A stretch of DNA of 64,000 nt from G963677445 sp963678275 (lineage in GTDB: Bacteria > Bacteroidota > Ignavibacteria > Ignavibacteriales > Melioribacteraceae), in NCBI GenBank assembly GCA_963678275.1, contig OY782765.1:5270001-5334000 (forward strand), given 5' to 3'. Shown piece by piece: positions 36,536 to 46,080 of the stretch. The position numbers were made by a program, and so were the translations under genes. The notes beneath the pieces are model-generated. The model was given only the letters and a program-made list of their open reading frames with translations, was not told the DNA's origin and ran no database searches. Within the stretch, counting starts at the first letter, position 1; each line of letters begins with the position of its first letter.

Positions 36536-37273
36536 ATGAAAAGATTCCCGGTGTTTATTTTGATAATGCTCATTTTTTGGGGTTGTTCAGGCGGTCTTGA
36601 TACAACAACTATGGGTCCCCAGGAGCATTATGATTACGCATTCGCGTTTTATAATGATGAAAGTTATGAAGAAGCGTTAAGAGAATTTGAGTCGATACTG
36701 CTGCAATATCCCGGCAGCGCTGTAAATGATGACGCGCAATATTATCTCGGCATGACATATTTTAAGAGAGAGGAGTTTTTACTCGGCGCTTATGAATTCA
36801 GCAAACTGATAAGGGACATTCCGGCGAGCAGTTATGTTCCGCAGGCGCAATATATGCTGGCGGAATCGTATTACCAGCTTTCACCCAATTATCAGCTCGA
36901 TCAGACATATTCGAAAAAAGCGATTGATGAATTTCAGGCATTCATAGAATTTTTCCCGCTTCATGAAAGAGTTGTGGAAGCAGAGAAAAAGATCACCGAG
37001 TTAAATACCAAACTCGCACAAAAAGAATATATGAACGCCTATATTTATGAAAGAATGAGTTATTACCTGGCGGCAATTAAATATTATAATAATGTTTATA
37101 CAACATATCATGATACGGAATATGCGCCGATGGCTCTTTATGGTAAAATAAAACTTCTCATCGACAAAGAAAGATATCGGGAAGCGCTGGAAGATATCGA
37201 ATCATTTCTCAGGAAGTTCCCGCAAAATGAACTTGCCGGTGATGTGGAATCACTAAAGAAAGATTTACAGTAA
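36536..37273 (+). CDS. bamD: BamD-like outer-membrane assembly lipoprotein
   Basis: 245 residues. Lipoprotein signal IMLIFWGCSGG; then TPR repeats as in BamD/YfiO: HYDYAFAFYNDESYEEALREFESILLQYPGSAVNDDAQYYLGMTYFKREEFLLGAYEFSKLIRDIPASSYVPQAQYMLAESYYQLSP read in order over residues 33-120, then DQTYSKKAIDEFQAFIEFFPLHERVVEAEKKI. The ~245 aa length and PxxxxxxxA-Y TPR spacing match BamD, the essential partner of BamA in barrel insertion. Following genes overlap or abut, making it part of the same run. Confidence 0.88.
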   Translation: MKRFPVFILIMLIFWGCSGGLDTTTMGPQEHYDYAFAFYNDESYEEALREFESILLQYPGSAVNDDAQYYLGMTYFKREEFLLGAYEFSKLIRDIPASSYVPQAQYMLAESYYQLSPNYQLDQTYSKKAIDEFQAFIEFFPLHERVVEAEKKITELNTKLAQKEYMNAYIYERMSYYLAAIKYYNNVYTTYHDTEYAPMALYGKIKLLIDKERYREALEDIESFLRKFPQNELAGDVESLKKDLQ

Positions 37274-37280
37274 TATACTG

Positions 37281-37757
37281 ATGGAAAAAAGAAAAGTTAA
37301 AAAGGTTTCTGAATCTGTTGTCACTATGACTGAACTGGTGCTGCCTAATCATACCAACCAGCTTGGCAACCTGCTCGGCGGGCAGTTGATGCACTGGATT
37401 GATATTTGCGCTGCCCTGTCCGCGTCAAAACATTCGCAGAGAGTTTGTGTGACCGCTTCGGTAGACAGGATTGATTTTCATCACCCGATTAAACTGGGAC
37501 ATGTTGTCACCCTTTTGGCGACAGTAAACCGGGCTTTTACCACTTCGATGGAAGTCGGAGTTAAGGTTTTTGCCGAATCGCATATCGACGGCACCCGCAG
37601 ACATACAAACACAGCATACCTTACATTTGTAAGTGTCGATGAAAATACCAATCCTGTTCAGACCAATGAAATTGTTCCGGAAACTGATGAGGAGAAAAGG
37701 AGATACGAAGAAGCTTTGCAAAGAAGAAAAGCGCGGCTTGAGGGAAGAAGCAGTTAA
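37281..37757 (+). CDS. Acyl-CoA thioesterase (hotdog fold, YciA/ACOT type)
   Basis: 158 residues. Hotdog family motif NHTNQLGNLLGGQLMHWIDICAALSASKHSQ (about residues 22-53), including the catalytic Asn/Asp of the ACOT hotdog class, and VDRIDFHHPIKLGHVVTLLATV. Hydrolyses acyl-CoA; chain length cannot be predicted. Starts 7 bp after bamD. Its charged C-terminal helix ends within the signal region of the next gene, overlapping by 20 bp. Confidence 0.9.
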   Translation: MEKRKVKKVSESVVTMTELVLPNHTNQLGNLLGGQLMHWIDICAALSASKHSQRVCVTASVDRIDFHHPIKLGHVVTLLATVNRAFTTSMEVGVKVFAESHIDGTRRHTNTAYLTFVSVDENTNPVQTNEIVPETDEEKRRYEEALQRRKARLEGRSS

Positions 37758-39804
37758 AATATTATTTTTTTTTCTGTTTCTCGTTTCAATAATGGATGGA
37801 CAGCCGGCTTTTAACGGATTTTGTGCATCCCACTCCAATACGTCTGCTAAAAATTACAGCAGGATGTTGATAACCGACTTCAATAAGGATAGTATTCCCG
37901 ATATCGTTTTATTTGGAAAGGAAAGCAAAAACATTGCTTTGCACAAAGGTGAAGAGGAATTTCCGGAACTCTCTTTTAAGGAGAAATTTTTCTTCTACCC
38001 GGTTACCGAGATGAAAAAACTTGATGAACGTGAGGATGAATCAGACCTTTATATTTTTGTTTCCCGGAAAAAACGCCTGGCCGGTCTCGCTTCATTCACA
38101 AAATATGGCACTCTTCAGCTTCTTAACCAGATTGAATTTGACTCATATCCTTCCGGTATTTCCACCGGAGATTTTAATGAGGACAGGGTAACTGAGGCAA
38201 TCATTTACGGCGATAATTTTAATGGACTATCCATCTTGACAAGAGATGATCTGAGCCTGAAGGAAACAAAAATTACCGAAGGAGCCACTTATTCATTTGC
38301 CAGTTTTGTCGATCCCGACTATGATGGAATCACCGATCTTATAGCTTACAATAATCTGAAAGGAAAATTAGTCTTTTTTCAGAATGATCATGAAGGTGGT
38401 TTCAGGGAAGCAAGAGAAATTGAATTGACTGAAAATCCAAAAGATATAGCGATCAGCGATCTGAATAACGATGGTTTTGTTGATCTTTCGTGGCTTTCCG
38501 ACAGATCATTTTATTATATTAAAGGTGATTCTGTAAGCAGCTACCGGAATAAAAAGGAGCTCATTACCAATTATAAACCGCGAAATTACGCGATTTGTGA
38601 TTTCAACAGTGATAGATTTGCCGATCTGCTGATCACATCGGAAAACAATGTTAATTTGTATACCGGCAACAAAGAAGGAGGTTTTACTCTCTCCCTGCCG
38701 ATGTTATTTGGCGTTAATCCGGAAGCGATAGCAGTTTACGGGCATGGAAAGAAATCATTCGTTTCGGTTTACGACAGCGGAGGAAAAATATTCTCTATCT
38801 TTAAGACAAATAATATTACCGGTGAAATTTCGCTTCCTGTTTCCGGCGAGAAAATATTAAAATTAGATAATAAAGAAAAAAACAGCTTTTTGATTTGCGG
38901 TGGTAATAATAAAAGCGCGTTTGAGTTTACGGTATCCGGCTCCGGCTCCTCGCTGCGAAAAATTGATAATTTTCTTTCGGGATGTTATACTGAATTAAAG
39001 AGCAGGGAATATAGCGAATTTAGAAGAGAAGTATATTTTGGTGAAGAATTCGACCAGTTTGAAATTTATGACAGAGTAAAAAACAGTGATAAACTTATAA
39101 CCGGCTTATTTATTCAGAATTATAAAGCGCGGGATATCTTTTTACCGGAAAATCATGAGGAACTGTATTCTGTTACTCTTCAGGAAGGCAGAATCCTCTT
39201 CAAAAGTTTCCCCCCCGAGATAGAAAATGATCCTAAAATGGAAGAAAAAGTATTTGGTGAAAATGTTTCGGACGCTCAATTTGCCGGAACTAAAACTCCG
39301 GTTATTCATTTTTGGGAAATAGAGGGAGATTCGGCGGTATTATATTCAATTAATCCGATTGAAAACGACGCTGATGTAAAATCCCTCAAAAAAATAAAAT
39401 TGGAGGCAGGTAAATTTCCCCGGTTTACAGGAGATATCGGGAATGACAGATCCCTCTCAATAATAAACGATCAGTCCGGTTTAAGGCTGATTATCGCGCG
39501 GGGAAAAAAAGTGATGGAGCATTTATTAAATCCCGGGGAGAACCCTGATATTTTTCCTGAGATGGCGGTAAATAAAATGGGTAAAGATAATAATATTATT
39601 CAGCTTTTTTTCTATATTCCTTTTGAAGATACTTTATATCGCGCCGAAATTGATTTTGGCAATAATAAGTCCTCTATCCGTAAAGTAGTTGATTCAATTG
39701 ATATCAATACTTATTTTTACCCTTTCTTTTATAACCGGGAACAATATATTATCTACACCGACTCAGAAGAACAAATAAATATCAGAAAATTATATGAAAA
39801 TTAA
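37738..39804 (+). CDS. Exported FG-GAP/VCBS-repeat protein
   Basis: 688 residues if it starts at TTG 37738; the upstream ATG at 37633 would add 35 residues of out-of-frame thioesterase sequence, whereas the TTG gives a normal signal peptide (REEAVKILFFFLFLVSIMDGQ). It carries repeated calcium-binding loops of the FG-GAP/VCBS type: DFNKDSIPDIV, DFNEDRVTEAI, DPDYDGITDLI, DLNNDGFVDLSW, DFNSDRFADLL, predicting a beta-propeller-rich surface protein. The C-terminal half lacks clear repeats. Overlaps the next gene by 11 bp. Specific function unknown. Confidence 0.8.
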   Translation: MREEAVKILFFFLFLVSIMDGQPAFNGFCASHSNTSAKNYSRMLITDFNKDSIPDIVLFGKESKNIALHKGEEEFPELSFKEKFFFYPVTEMKKLDEREDESDLYIFVSRKKRLAGLASFTKYGTLQLLNQIEFDSYPSGISTGDFNEDRVTEAIIYGDNFNGLSILTRDDLSLKETKITEGATYSFASFVDPDYDGITDLIAYNNLKGKLVFFQNDHEGGFREAREIELTENPKDIAISDLNNDGFVDLSWLSDRSFYYIKGDSVSSYRNKKELITNYKPRNYAICDFNSDRFADLLITSENNVNLYTGNKEGGFTLSLPMLFGVNPEAIAVYGHGKKSFVSVYDSGGKIFSIFKTNNITGEISLPVSGEKILKLDNKEKNSFLICGGNNKSAFEFTVSGSGSSLRKIDNFLSGCYTELKSREYSEFRREVYFGEEFDQFEIYDRVKNSDKLITGLFIQNYKARDIFLPENHEELYSVTLQEGRILFKSFPPEIENDPKMEEKVFGENVSDAQFAGTKTPVIHFWEIEGDSAVLYSINPIENDADVKSLKKIKLEAGKFPRFTGDIGNDRSLSIINDQSGLRLIIARGKKVMEHLLNPGENPDIFPEMAVNKMGKDNNIIQLFFYIPFEDTLYRAEIDFGNNKSSIRKVVDSIDINTYFYPFFYNREQYIIYTDSEEQINIRKLYEN

Positions 39805-41482
39805 ATTTATATCTCTGTTTATTCTTCTTTCAGCGATAATGCTGAGCGCACAGAATCTGGACTCAATTTTTACCGAAATAAAAAATATAAGAACCGGAAA
39901 TTTTCCCGTTCCGGGTGAATACAGCGATAAAACGGGTGAAGAACATGAACACCGGGGCAAATGCGGGCTTGATCTGTTTATGTTTGTCCGCGCGAACTTC
40001 AGCAAATTCACCCCCGATCAGCAGCAGTCACTGAATGATCTGCTTACCCGCCCTGAGACTGAAACAAGCGTCGTGACCCCTTCAGGTTTTTTCCGGATTC
40101 ATTATGATACGAGCGCGGCCAGTAATCACACACCCGGATTTGATATGGAGCCCTTCATCGCGGCCCTTGACTCGGCATACGACTACGAGATAAATGTTCT
40201 TGGTTTTAATCCTCCCCCGACCGATGGCAACCTGGGGGGCGATGATAAATATGATGTTTATATCAGGCACCTTGGGACAACTTTATATGGTTACACAGAC
40301 CCTGAAGATTACCTCGGCGACAGCCTCTGGACCAGTTATATGGTTATCGAAAATGATTATCACAATTTTTACACTTCCGGACTTAACGGCGCTAAAGTTA
40401 CCGCGGCTCATGAATTTCATCACGCTATTCAGATAGGAAGTTATATAAACCGTTACAGCGCGGAATCATTTTATTATGAGATTACCTCGGTGGCGATGGA
40501 AGAGTTTGTTTTCGATTATATTAATGATTATTACGGCTACATGAAGGATTATTTTGATGATCCGGGGAAAGCGATGCCTAAATTTTCAGGTTACGAACTT
40601 GGAATCTGGAATATATATTTGAGAGAGCGCTTCGGAAATGATATCATCCGCAGAATCTGGGAATTGATGAGTCAGAACAATTATGCGTTGCGGGCTGTGG
40701 AACTGGCGATAATTGAGAATGGCTCCTCCCTTAAAACGGAGCTGAATAAATTTGGCGTCTGGACCTATTTTACCGGGCACAGGGCGGTTGAAGGAGAATT
40801 TTTTGAAGAGGGAATTTATTATCCCCAAATAAGTCCCATGACCACAATAAACTTTGCCCCGCCCAAAAAGAAAGTGACCGTCAGTTCGGAACCTGTTTCT
40901 AATAACTTTATTGTCTTTAATCTGGATAACAAGGATAACCCCGACAGCATTGTGGCTGTAGTCTCGAATACGGATGTAAATTCATCGATTTTTAATGAAG
41001 ACGCCATGATTGATTTCAGCTATACACTTTCATCAGAAGCTGAGGCGGGTTATTCCGAAATAATCTCCGGCTATTACGGACTTGTTGAGAGCAGCTCGAA
41101 TTATATTCGCGGGATGGGGGTGCTTGTCGGAGATACTGTTAATATTCCGGAAGCGGACACCCTTCTTGGGGATGATGATTTCGCTTTCCCTCAGCCATTC
41201 AGCTACAGTAAACATACAGTAATTAAATTGCCGGTAAAGAAGGGGACTTCCGATGTTGCCGAGCTTTATATTTTTACCCCGTCGATGATCCGTGTATTTC
41301 AAAAAAGCGGAAGTATCATATCAGCTATCGGGGATAACGCCGACAAAGTTATCAAAAGGAATGTGATTCTCTGGGACGGGTTAAATGATAAGGGAGAAAA
41401 ACTTGCCACCGGAGTTTATATCTGGGTTACAAATTCGGATGATGAGATAAAGAAAGGGAAGCTGGTAATTTATAATGACTGA
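39794..41482 (+). CDS. Secreted MXAN_6640-type putative zinc metalloprotease
   Basis: 562 residues. Signal peptide MKIKFISLFILLSAIMLSAQ. Zinc motif KVTAAHEFHHAIQIG (HExxH, about residue 207), followed by a conserved acidic segment SVAMEEFVFDYINDYYGY, as in the MXAN_6640 family of putative metalloproteases. C-terminal ~75 residues (RNVILWDGLNDKGEKLATG, then VYIWVTNSDDEIKKGKLV) form an FlgD-Ig/T9SS-like beta-sandwich, which suggests T9SS export. Overlaps the ABC ATPase gene by 8 bp. Substrate unknown. Confidence 0.85.
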   Translation: MKIKFISLFILLSAIMLSAQNLDSIFTEIKNIRTGNFPVPGEYSDKTGEEHEHRGKCGLDLFMFVRANFSKFTPDQQQSLNDLLTRPETETSVVTPSGFFRIHYDTSAASNHTPGFDMEPFIAALDSAYDYEINVLGFNPPPTDGNLGGDDKYDVYIRHLGTTLYGYTDPEDYLGDSLWTSYMVIENDYHNFYTSGLNGAKVTAAHEFHHAIQIGSYINRYSAESFYYEITSVAMEEFVFDYINDYYGYMKDYFDDPGKAMPKFSGYELGIWNIYLRERFGNDIIRRIWELMSQNNYALRAVELAIIENGSSLKTELNKFGVWTYFTGHRAVEGEFFEEGIYYPQISPMTTINFAPPKKKVTVSSEPVSNNFIVFNLDNKDNPDSIVAVVSNTDVNSSIFNEDAMIDFSYTLSSEAEAGYSEIISGYYGLVESSSNYIRGMGVLVGDTVNIPEADTLLGDDDFAFPQPFSYSKHTVIKLPVKKGTSDVAELYIFTPSMIRVFQKSGSIISAIGDNADKVIKRNVILWDGLNDKGEKLATGVYIWVTNSDDEIKKGKLVIYND

Positions 41483-42122
41483 GTATTCCCTGAAAATTGA
41501 CAAACTGGTGAAAAAATTCGGCAGGCGTCTGATTTTTTCCGGTATCGATATTGAGTTAAATAAACCGGGCGTAATAGGGATAGCCGGAGAGAACGGATCG
41601 GGTAAATCGACGCTGGTTAAAATTATCGCGGGACTTATTTCTCCCACTTCCGGAAAAATAATTCATTCTGTTAACGGACAAAAGATTACTCCCGAAAAAC
41701 TGCATAAATACCTGGGATTTGTCTCTCCCTACCTGGTGCTTTACGATGAATTCAGCGCCGAGGAAAACCTGCAATTGCTTTCAAATATCAGGGGTGAGGT
41801 ATATAACAGGGAATATGCCGAATCACTTCTTGACAGGTTTAAATTGCTGAACAGGAGAAAAGAACTTCTCAAGGGTTATTCATCGGGGATGAAGCAAAGA
41901 ATAAAATTTATATCTTCACTGCTACACAAACCAAAAATTCTTATACTGGATGAACCTACTTCCAACCTGGATAACGCCGGCAAGGAGACAGTTTACAACG
42001 TTATTGAGAAAGAAAAGGAAGATGCTCTCATTCTTGTGGCCTCAAATGAAGAAAATGATCTCGCGCTTTGCGGTGAGGTTATAAAACTTGAGGAATTTAA
42101 GCAGAAGGGGGGGGCGAAATGA
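41475..42122 (+). CDS. ccmA: ABC transporter ATPase, CcmA-like
   Basis: 215 residues. Walker A GIAGENGSGKSTLVKII (about 35-51), signature LKGYSSGMKQRIKF (about 132-145), Walker B ILILDEPTSNLD (about 153-164). Short, single-domain ATPase directly coupled by an ATGA overlap to a CcmB-type permease, so it is the energising subunit of the cytochrome c maturation heme-handling transporter. ccmC and other maturation genes are not in the window. As a generic ABC ATPase the sequence alone would not prove ccmA; the neighbour does. Confidence 0.85.
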   Translation: MTEYSLKIDKLVKKFGRRLIFSGIDIELNKPGVIGIAGENGSGKSTLVKIIAGLISPTSGKIIHSVNGQKITPEKLHKYLGFVSPYLVLYDEFSAEENLQLLSNIRGEVYNREYAESLLDRFKLLNRRKELLKGYSSGMKQRIKFISSLLHKPKILILDEPTSNLDNAGKETVYNVIEKEKEDALILVASNEENDLALCGEVIKLEEFKQKGGAK

Positions 42123-42778
42123 AATCATTTTCAGTGCTGAAAAAAGACTGGCAATCGGAGCTTCGTACACGTTATGCCATTAATGCCCTCGCGATGTTTA
42201 TTCTGGTTACTATCAGTGTGATAGTTTTTTCCATCGGTTCCGAAAAGATTTCGGAATACCTGACCGGGGGATTATTATGGGTAGTGATTTTTTTCTCGGC
42301 CATGTCGGGGCTTTCACGGGCGTTTGTCTCGGAAGAGGAGAGGGGCACAACCCTGGCTTTGCAGTTAAGCGCGGCTCCATCCACAATATTCTCAGGAAAA
42401 CTGCTTTTTAATATTATCCTGGTTTTTCTGATGAATTTTGTGATCACTATTCTCTATCTGCTTATTTTCGATTCCTTTGTCATTGAAAACTACGCTCTGT
42501 TTCTGACCGCCTTTTTCTTTGGCAACTTCGGCATCGCTATTTCCGCGACAATTATAGCCGCTATTATATCACGGGCCAGCTCCAAGGGTACGCTCTACCC
42601 GGTGCTATCCTTCCCGATACTTTTACCACTCATTCTTATTCTGCTGGAACTGACAAAATTCGCGATTGACGGCAAATCGGTTGATGAATCGCTGGTTGAA
42701 ATCGCTGTAATCATCTGTTATGATGTGATTATGGTAACCGCCTCATATATGCTTTTTGATTTTATCTGGAAGGATTAA
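42119..42778 (+). CDS. ccmB: Heme exporter-type permease CcmB
   Basis: 219 residues with six hydrophobic segments. CcmB features: KKDWQSELRTRYAINALAMFILVT at the N-terminus, then FSAMSGLSRAFVSEEERGTTLALQLS in the first loop (the FAxxxGLxRxFxxExExGTxxxL pattern), and LYPVLSFPILLPLILI near the C-terminus. Works with CcmA (and CcmC elsewhere) in cytochrome c biogenesis system I, implying c-type cytochromes in this organism. Last gene of the run from htpX; a terminator follows, shared with the convergent peptidase gene. Confidence 0.92.
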   Translation: MKSFSVLKKDWQSELRTRYAINALAMFILVTISVIVFSIGSEKISEYLTGGLLWVVIFFSAMSGLSRAFVSEEERGTTLALQLSAAPSTIFSGKLLFNIILVFLMNFVITILYLLIFDSFVIENYALFLTAFFFGNFGIAISATIIAAIISRASSKGTLYPVLSFPILLPLILILLELTKFAIDGKSVDESLVEIAVIICYDVIMVTASYMLFDFIWKD

Positions 42779-42806
42779 AAAAGAACCCCGCCTTAAAGAC
42801 GGGGTT
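42777..42806 (-). terminator. Intrinsic terminator between convergent genes
   Basis: On the - strand AACCCCGTCT-TTAA-GGCGGGGTT followed by CTTTTTT. Past the S46 peptidase stop; may also serve ccmB. Confidence 0.85.
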
Positions 42807-42819
42807 GAAATTATTCTGG

Positions 42820-44985
42820 TCAGTTTCCGACATTCATTTCTTTCAGAAGGTGATCCGCGTTACTTACCTTCGATGCGATCCAGAGTATATACCTGATATC
42901 CACACCGATTGAACGGCTATAAGAATCGTTCCAGGCGAAATCATTTATGGTTGCTTCAAAAGCGCGGTCGAAATTTAATCCGATAATCTCACCTTTAGCG
43001 TTCAGCACCGGGCTTCCTGAGTTACCGCCGGTGGTATCGGTATTGTAAAGAATACATGCCGGAACTCCCCCCAGTTTTTTATCGAAGAAAGGACCGAAAT
43101 CTTTATTTTTATAGACCTCTTTTACCTTTTCATAAAGTTCGTAGTCTCCTCCCTGGTAGCTTTTCTCAATAACGCCATTGAGAGTTGTGATTGGTGAGTA
43201 ATATACCGCGTCGGCGGGGGAATAACCTTTAATATATCCATAAGTCAGGCGTAATGTACTGTTGGCATCGGGAACAAAATCTGATTTCCGCATAAGCATT
43301 TCAACATCAACAAGTTTTGCCAGAAGTTTATCCAGGTTGCCGCGGGTGTTTTTATAAAGGGTATTGACCGAATCTTTCTGTATATGAATTTCCCTGGCAA
43401 AGTTAAATACCGGGTCTTCAATTTCACCAATTTCTTCAGGGTCCATATCGAGCAGCTCAATAAGGATATTGTTATCGAGAGGAGTGATGTGATTTATGAT
43501 ATATTCGGCGTAAGTTTTCGCGTCATCATGGTCGTCCCCGCTGCCCGGTATATTCGCGATAGCCTGAATTGCCGAACCTCCTTCAAATTTTACCGCGTCC
43601 TGAAACATGCGGGTCAGCAATAACTGCTCAATATATGGGTTCAGCTCATTTAAGTCTCTTTCAACCGTTTCTTTCTGATCGTCAATATTGTCTTCTTTAA
43701 ATTTAGTTTTCCTCTCATCATCGGGAAGAATGGCCTGATCGGCATTCTCAAGAATAAATCCTGTTGATGAAAAAATATCCGAGAACCTGTATAATTCCCT
43801 GAACCACATTTGCGCGTTTATAATGTCAAAGAAGGTATCGTATTCACTTTTAATTTCTTCGAGCAGAGTTCCATACTTATCTTTCAGGGAATTCCCGGAA
43901 TTTATAAATTCGGCGAGTTTTTTTTCTTCAGCCTTTTTCTGTTCAACGAGTCCCAGGCGTCTGAAACCTTTAAGTTTTCCCCTGTAATTTTTTTCAACGT
44001 TGGACATTCTTTTAATAGTATTCGCGTATTCAAGCTGAAGCGCTTCACTGCCTTCGGCATATTTTTCCAGTTCTTCAATATACCAGGCGTATAATCGGGA
44101 AATATATGGCAGCCGGTAAGATTCCATATATTCCAGAAACTGGCTTGGCCTGTGGCGATAGGTTCTTCCGGGGTAACCGAGTATAAAAACAAAATCATTT
44201 TCCTTTACACCGCCCGAATTTACCTGCAGGAATTTTTCCGGTTTATAAGGCACATTATCTTCAGAATATTCAGCGGCGCTGCCGTCGGGAGCGGTATAGG
44301 CTCGCATAAAAGCAAAGTCGCTGTTATGACGGGGCCACATCCAGTTATCCGATTCACCGCCGAATTCACCAAGAGTTGCCGGGGGGACATAAACCAGCCG
44401 GACATCTTTAATAATTCTGTATCTGAAGAGCACCCATGTTTTGCCGATAAACATTTCGGATACCTTAGCCACAATTGAATTTTCTTCATCTTCCGCGCTT
44501 TCTTCCAATTCTTCAATTATATCATCAATTTTTTTTGTCCTTTCCGCGGGGTCATCCATATCCTCAACTTCTGAAAGTATTTTTTCAGAGACATCTTCAT
44601 AGGAAAGGGTGATTTTGCAGGTTTGTCCATCAATTGGCAATTCATCTTCCCTGGCTTCCGCGAGGAATCCATCTTCGAGGTAGTTATGTTCAGGTGTGCT
44701 GTGTGAAACCACCGCGCCGTAAGCGCAATGATGATTTGTCAGTACCAGTCCTTCGGCTGATACAAAGGAACCTGTACATCCCCCTATATTTACCAGGGCG
44801 TCAACCAGGCCGGTTTTACCGGGATTATAGATGTCTGAAACCGGGATTTTTAAGCCTGCCTTCCGCAGCTCAATATGATCTATTATACTGAGAGGGTACA
44901 TCCCTTCGGCGGGAAAACCGGGCTTCGCTGATAAATTGGAAATGATAATTGTTATAAGCAGTAAAATTATGTTTTTAATGCGCAT
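42820..44985 (-). CDS. S46 family dipeptidyl-peptidase (DPP7/DPP11), predicted Asp/Glu-specific
   Basis: 721 residues, the usual S46 length. Signal peptide MRIKNIILLLITIIISNLSA. Catalytic His in GLVLTNHHCAYGAV (about residue 85) and catalytic Ser in TTGGNSGSPVLNAKG (about 650). Eighteen residues after the Ser is Arg (GLNFDR); in Porphyromonas enzymes this position is Arg673 in DPP11 (Asp/Glu at P1) and Gly in DPP7, so acidic specificity is predicted. Releases dipeptides from oligopeptides in the periplasm or at the surface, consistent with an amino-acid-fermenting life style. Single gene, convergent with ccmB. Confidence 0.93.
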   Translation of the reverse strand: MRIKNIILLLITIIISNLSAKPGFPAEGMYPLSIIDHIELRKAGLKIPVSDIYNPGKTGLVDALVNIGGCTGSFVSAEGLVLTNHHCAYGAVVSHSTPEHNYLEDGFLAEAREDELPIDGQTCKITLSYEDVSEKILSEVEDMDDPAERTKKIDDIIEELEESAEDEENSIVAKVSEMFIGKTWVLFRYRIIKDVRLVYVPPATLGEFGGESDNWMWPRHNSDFAFMRAYTAPDGSAAEYSEDNVPYKPEKFLQVNSGGVKENDFVFILGYPGRTYRHRPSQFLEYMESYRLPYISRLYAWYIEELEKYAEGSEALQLEYANTIKRMSNVEKNYRGKLKGFRRLGLVEQKKAEEKKLAEFINSGNSLKDKYGTLLEEIKSEYDTFFDIINAQMWFRELYRFSDIFSSTGFILENADQAILPDDERKTKFKEDNIDDQKETVERDLNELNPYIEQLLLTRMFQDAVKFEGGSAIQAIANIPGSGDDHDDAKTYAEYIINHITPLDNNILIELLDMDPEEIGEIEDPVFNFAREIHIQKDSVNTLYKNTRGNLDKLLAKLVDVEMLMRKSDFVPDANSTLRLTYGYIKGYSPADAVYYSPITTLNGVIEKSYQGGDYELYEKVKEVYKNKDFGPFFDKKLGGVPACILYNTDTTGGNSGSPVLNAKGEIIGLNFDRAFEATINDFAWNDSYSRSIGVDIRYILWIASKVSNADHLLKEMNVGN

Positions 44986-45049
44986 CAGGTATCCTTTATT
45001 ATTTTAATACGATTAAACGAAACTATAAAAAAAGGGGAAAAAGGAAAAG

Positions 45050-45350
45050 AAGAATCGGGAAATAATTGTGAATTATGAATGATGAATTGTGAATGGGAAA
45101 AATTTGAGTAAGAGTATGATGACCGGGTGAGTGGCGGCGGGATGATGATTAGTCAGTAAGAAATTAAATTCTGCGGCGATGGCAAGAGTGCAATTAACAA
45201 TTAATAATTAATAATTAATAATTAATAATTTGAAGGATGAAGTGATTTTGAAGGTAATAATCCTGTTAAAAACAGGCCACAAAATCACTAAAACACAAAA
45301 TCCCGCGAAAAGCTTAAAAAACATATTTTTGATTTTTAACCTTCCATACA
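45050..45350 (+). repeat. Family A repeat, copy left of the defence island
   Basis: From AATAATTGTGAATTATGAAT through GATGACCGGGTGAGTGGCGG, GATTAGTCAGTAAGAAAT, ATTTGAAGGATGAAGTGATT to CGCGAAAAGCTTAAAAAAC. Directly repeated at about 52770-53100, beyond the right leader. Confidence 0.85.
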
Positions 45351-45640
45351 ACAAGAATATTTTTGAGAGTAAAAGCCAGTCATTTCTTTTATGAATATTT
45401 TGACTTCTCACCGGATTATAAACATCTCAAGGAAGATCAAACCCCTCCATGCCAGAGGCAGGCGTAGCCCGTCCTCCCCTTAAAATCTTAAGGGGAGGGG
45501 ATTCCGCTCTCGATACATTGAATTATTTTCGATAAGTTATCACCCATGCCATATTGTTGCTGCCAATTTTGAAATTTGGCGTTTTCCCAAATTGGGGCTC
45601 CTTAGTAGCAAGGAAACGACCAGGCAAAACTAAACCTTAT
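45351..45640 (+). repeat. Family B repeat, copy 1
   Basis: Contains CCCTCCATGCCAGAGGCAGG, CTTAAAATCTTAAGGGGAGG and CCAAATTGGGG. A second copy lies at about 55480-55765. The remaining spacer to 45940 has the short TAGAATTTAACTCC-type motif inverted (about 45779-45815) and no gene. Confidence 0.8.
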
Positions 45641-45941
45641 TAACCTTTTTTAATTGTCCTGAGATAAAATTCAACGCGAAGCGCGCAAAGGGAAGGAAAA
45701 CGCAAAGCCCGCAGAGAAAGAAATTTGTGCTTTCATTTGACGGCCTGTTTTCATTTGCCTATGTCAGTTTGTGATTATTCCGTAAGGAGTTAAATTCTAC
45801 ACAAAATGGCAAAATTATTTAACCTGCCATTCATATTTGTACTACGAGGCTATCTGTCGTCCCTGGCGGGACTTTTTCTAAATAATAATGATTATCATAT
45901 TTAAAATAACTCCGCGCCTTTAGGCCGGAGTACTTTCGAAT

Positions 45942-46070
45942 ACCATAACCAATTACGCGTAACCGGACGGGCCAAAAGTGACGATGCTTAGTAGAGTGGA
46001 TAGGGGAGACGAAGTTGGAAATGAGAAGAGCTACCCTGCCGCCCGTTCCGGTTGACGTGGTTGTTATAAG
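45942..46070 (-). other. attC-like site closing the four-gene defence cassette
   Basis: Read on the - strand: R'' CTTATAAC (46070-46063), stem ACCGGaACGGGC (46052-46041) pairing with GCCCGTCCGGT (45971-45961) with one unpaired A, flanking AACCA/TGGTT pairing, and R' GTTATGG (45948-45942). R'' is the exact complement of the GTTATAAG that opens the cassette at 50899. Length 129 bp, within the attC range. Confidence 0.62.
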
Positions 46071-46080
46071 TTTACAATTA

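Noticed and set aside
37633..37737. Upstream start of the FG-GAP protein
   Set aside because: Would place 35 hydrophilic residues, read from the thioesterase gene, before the signal peptide.
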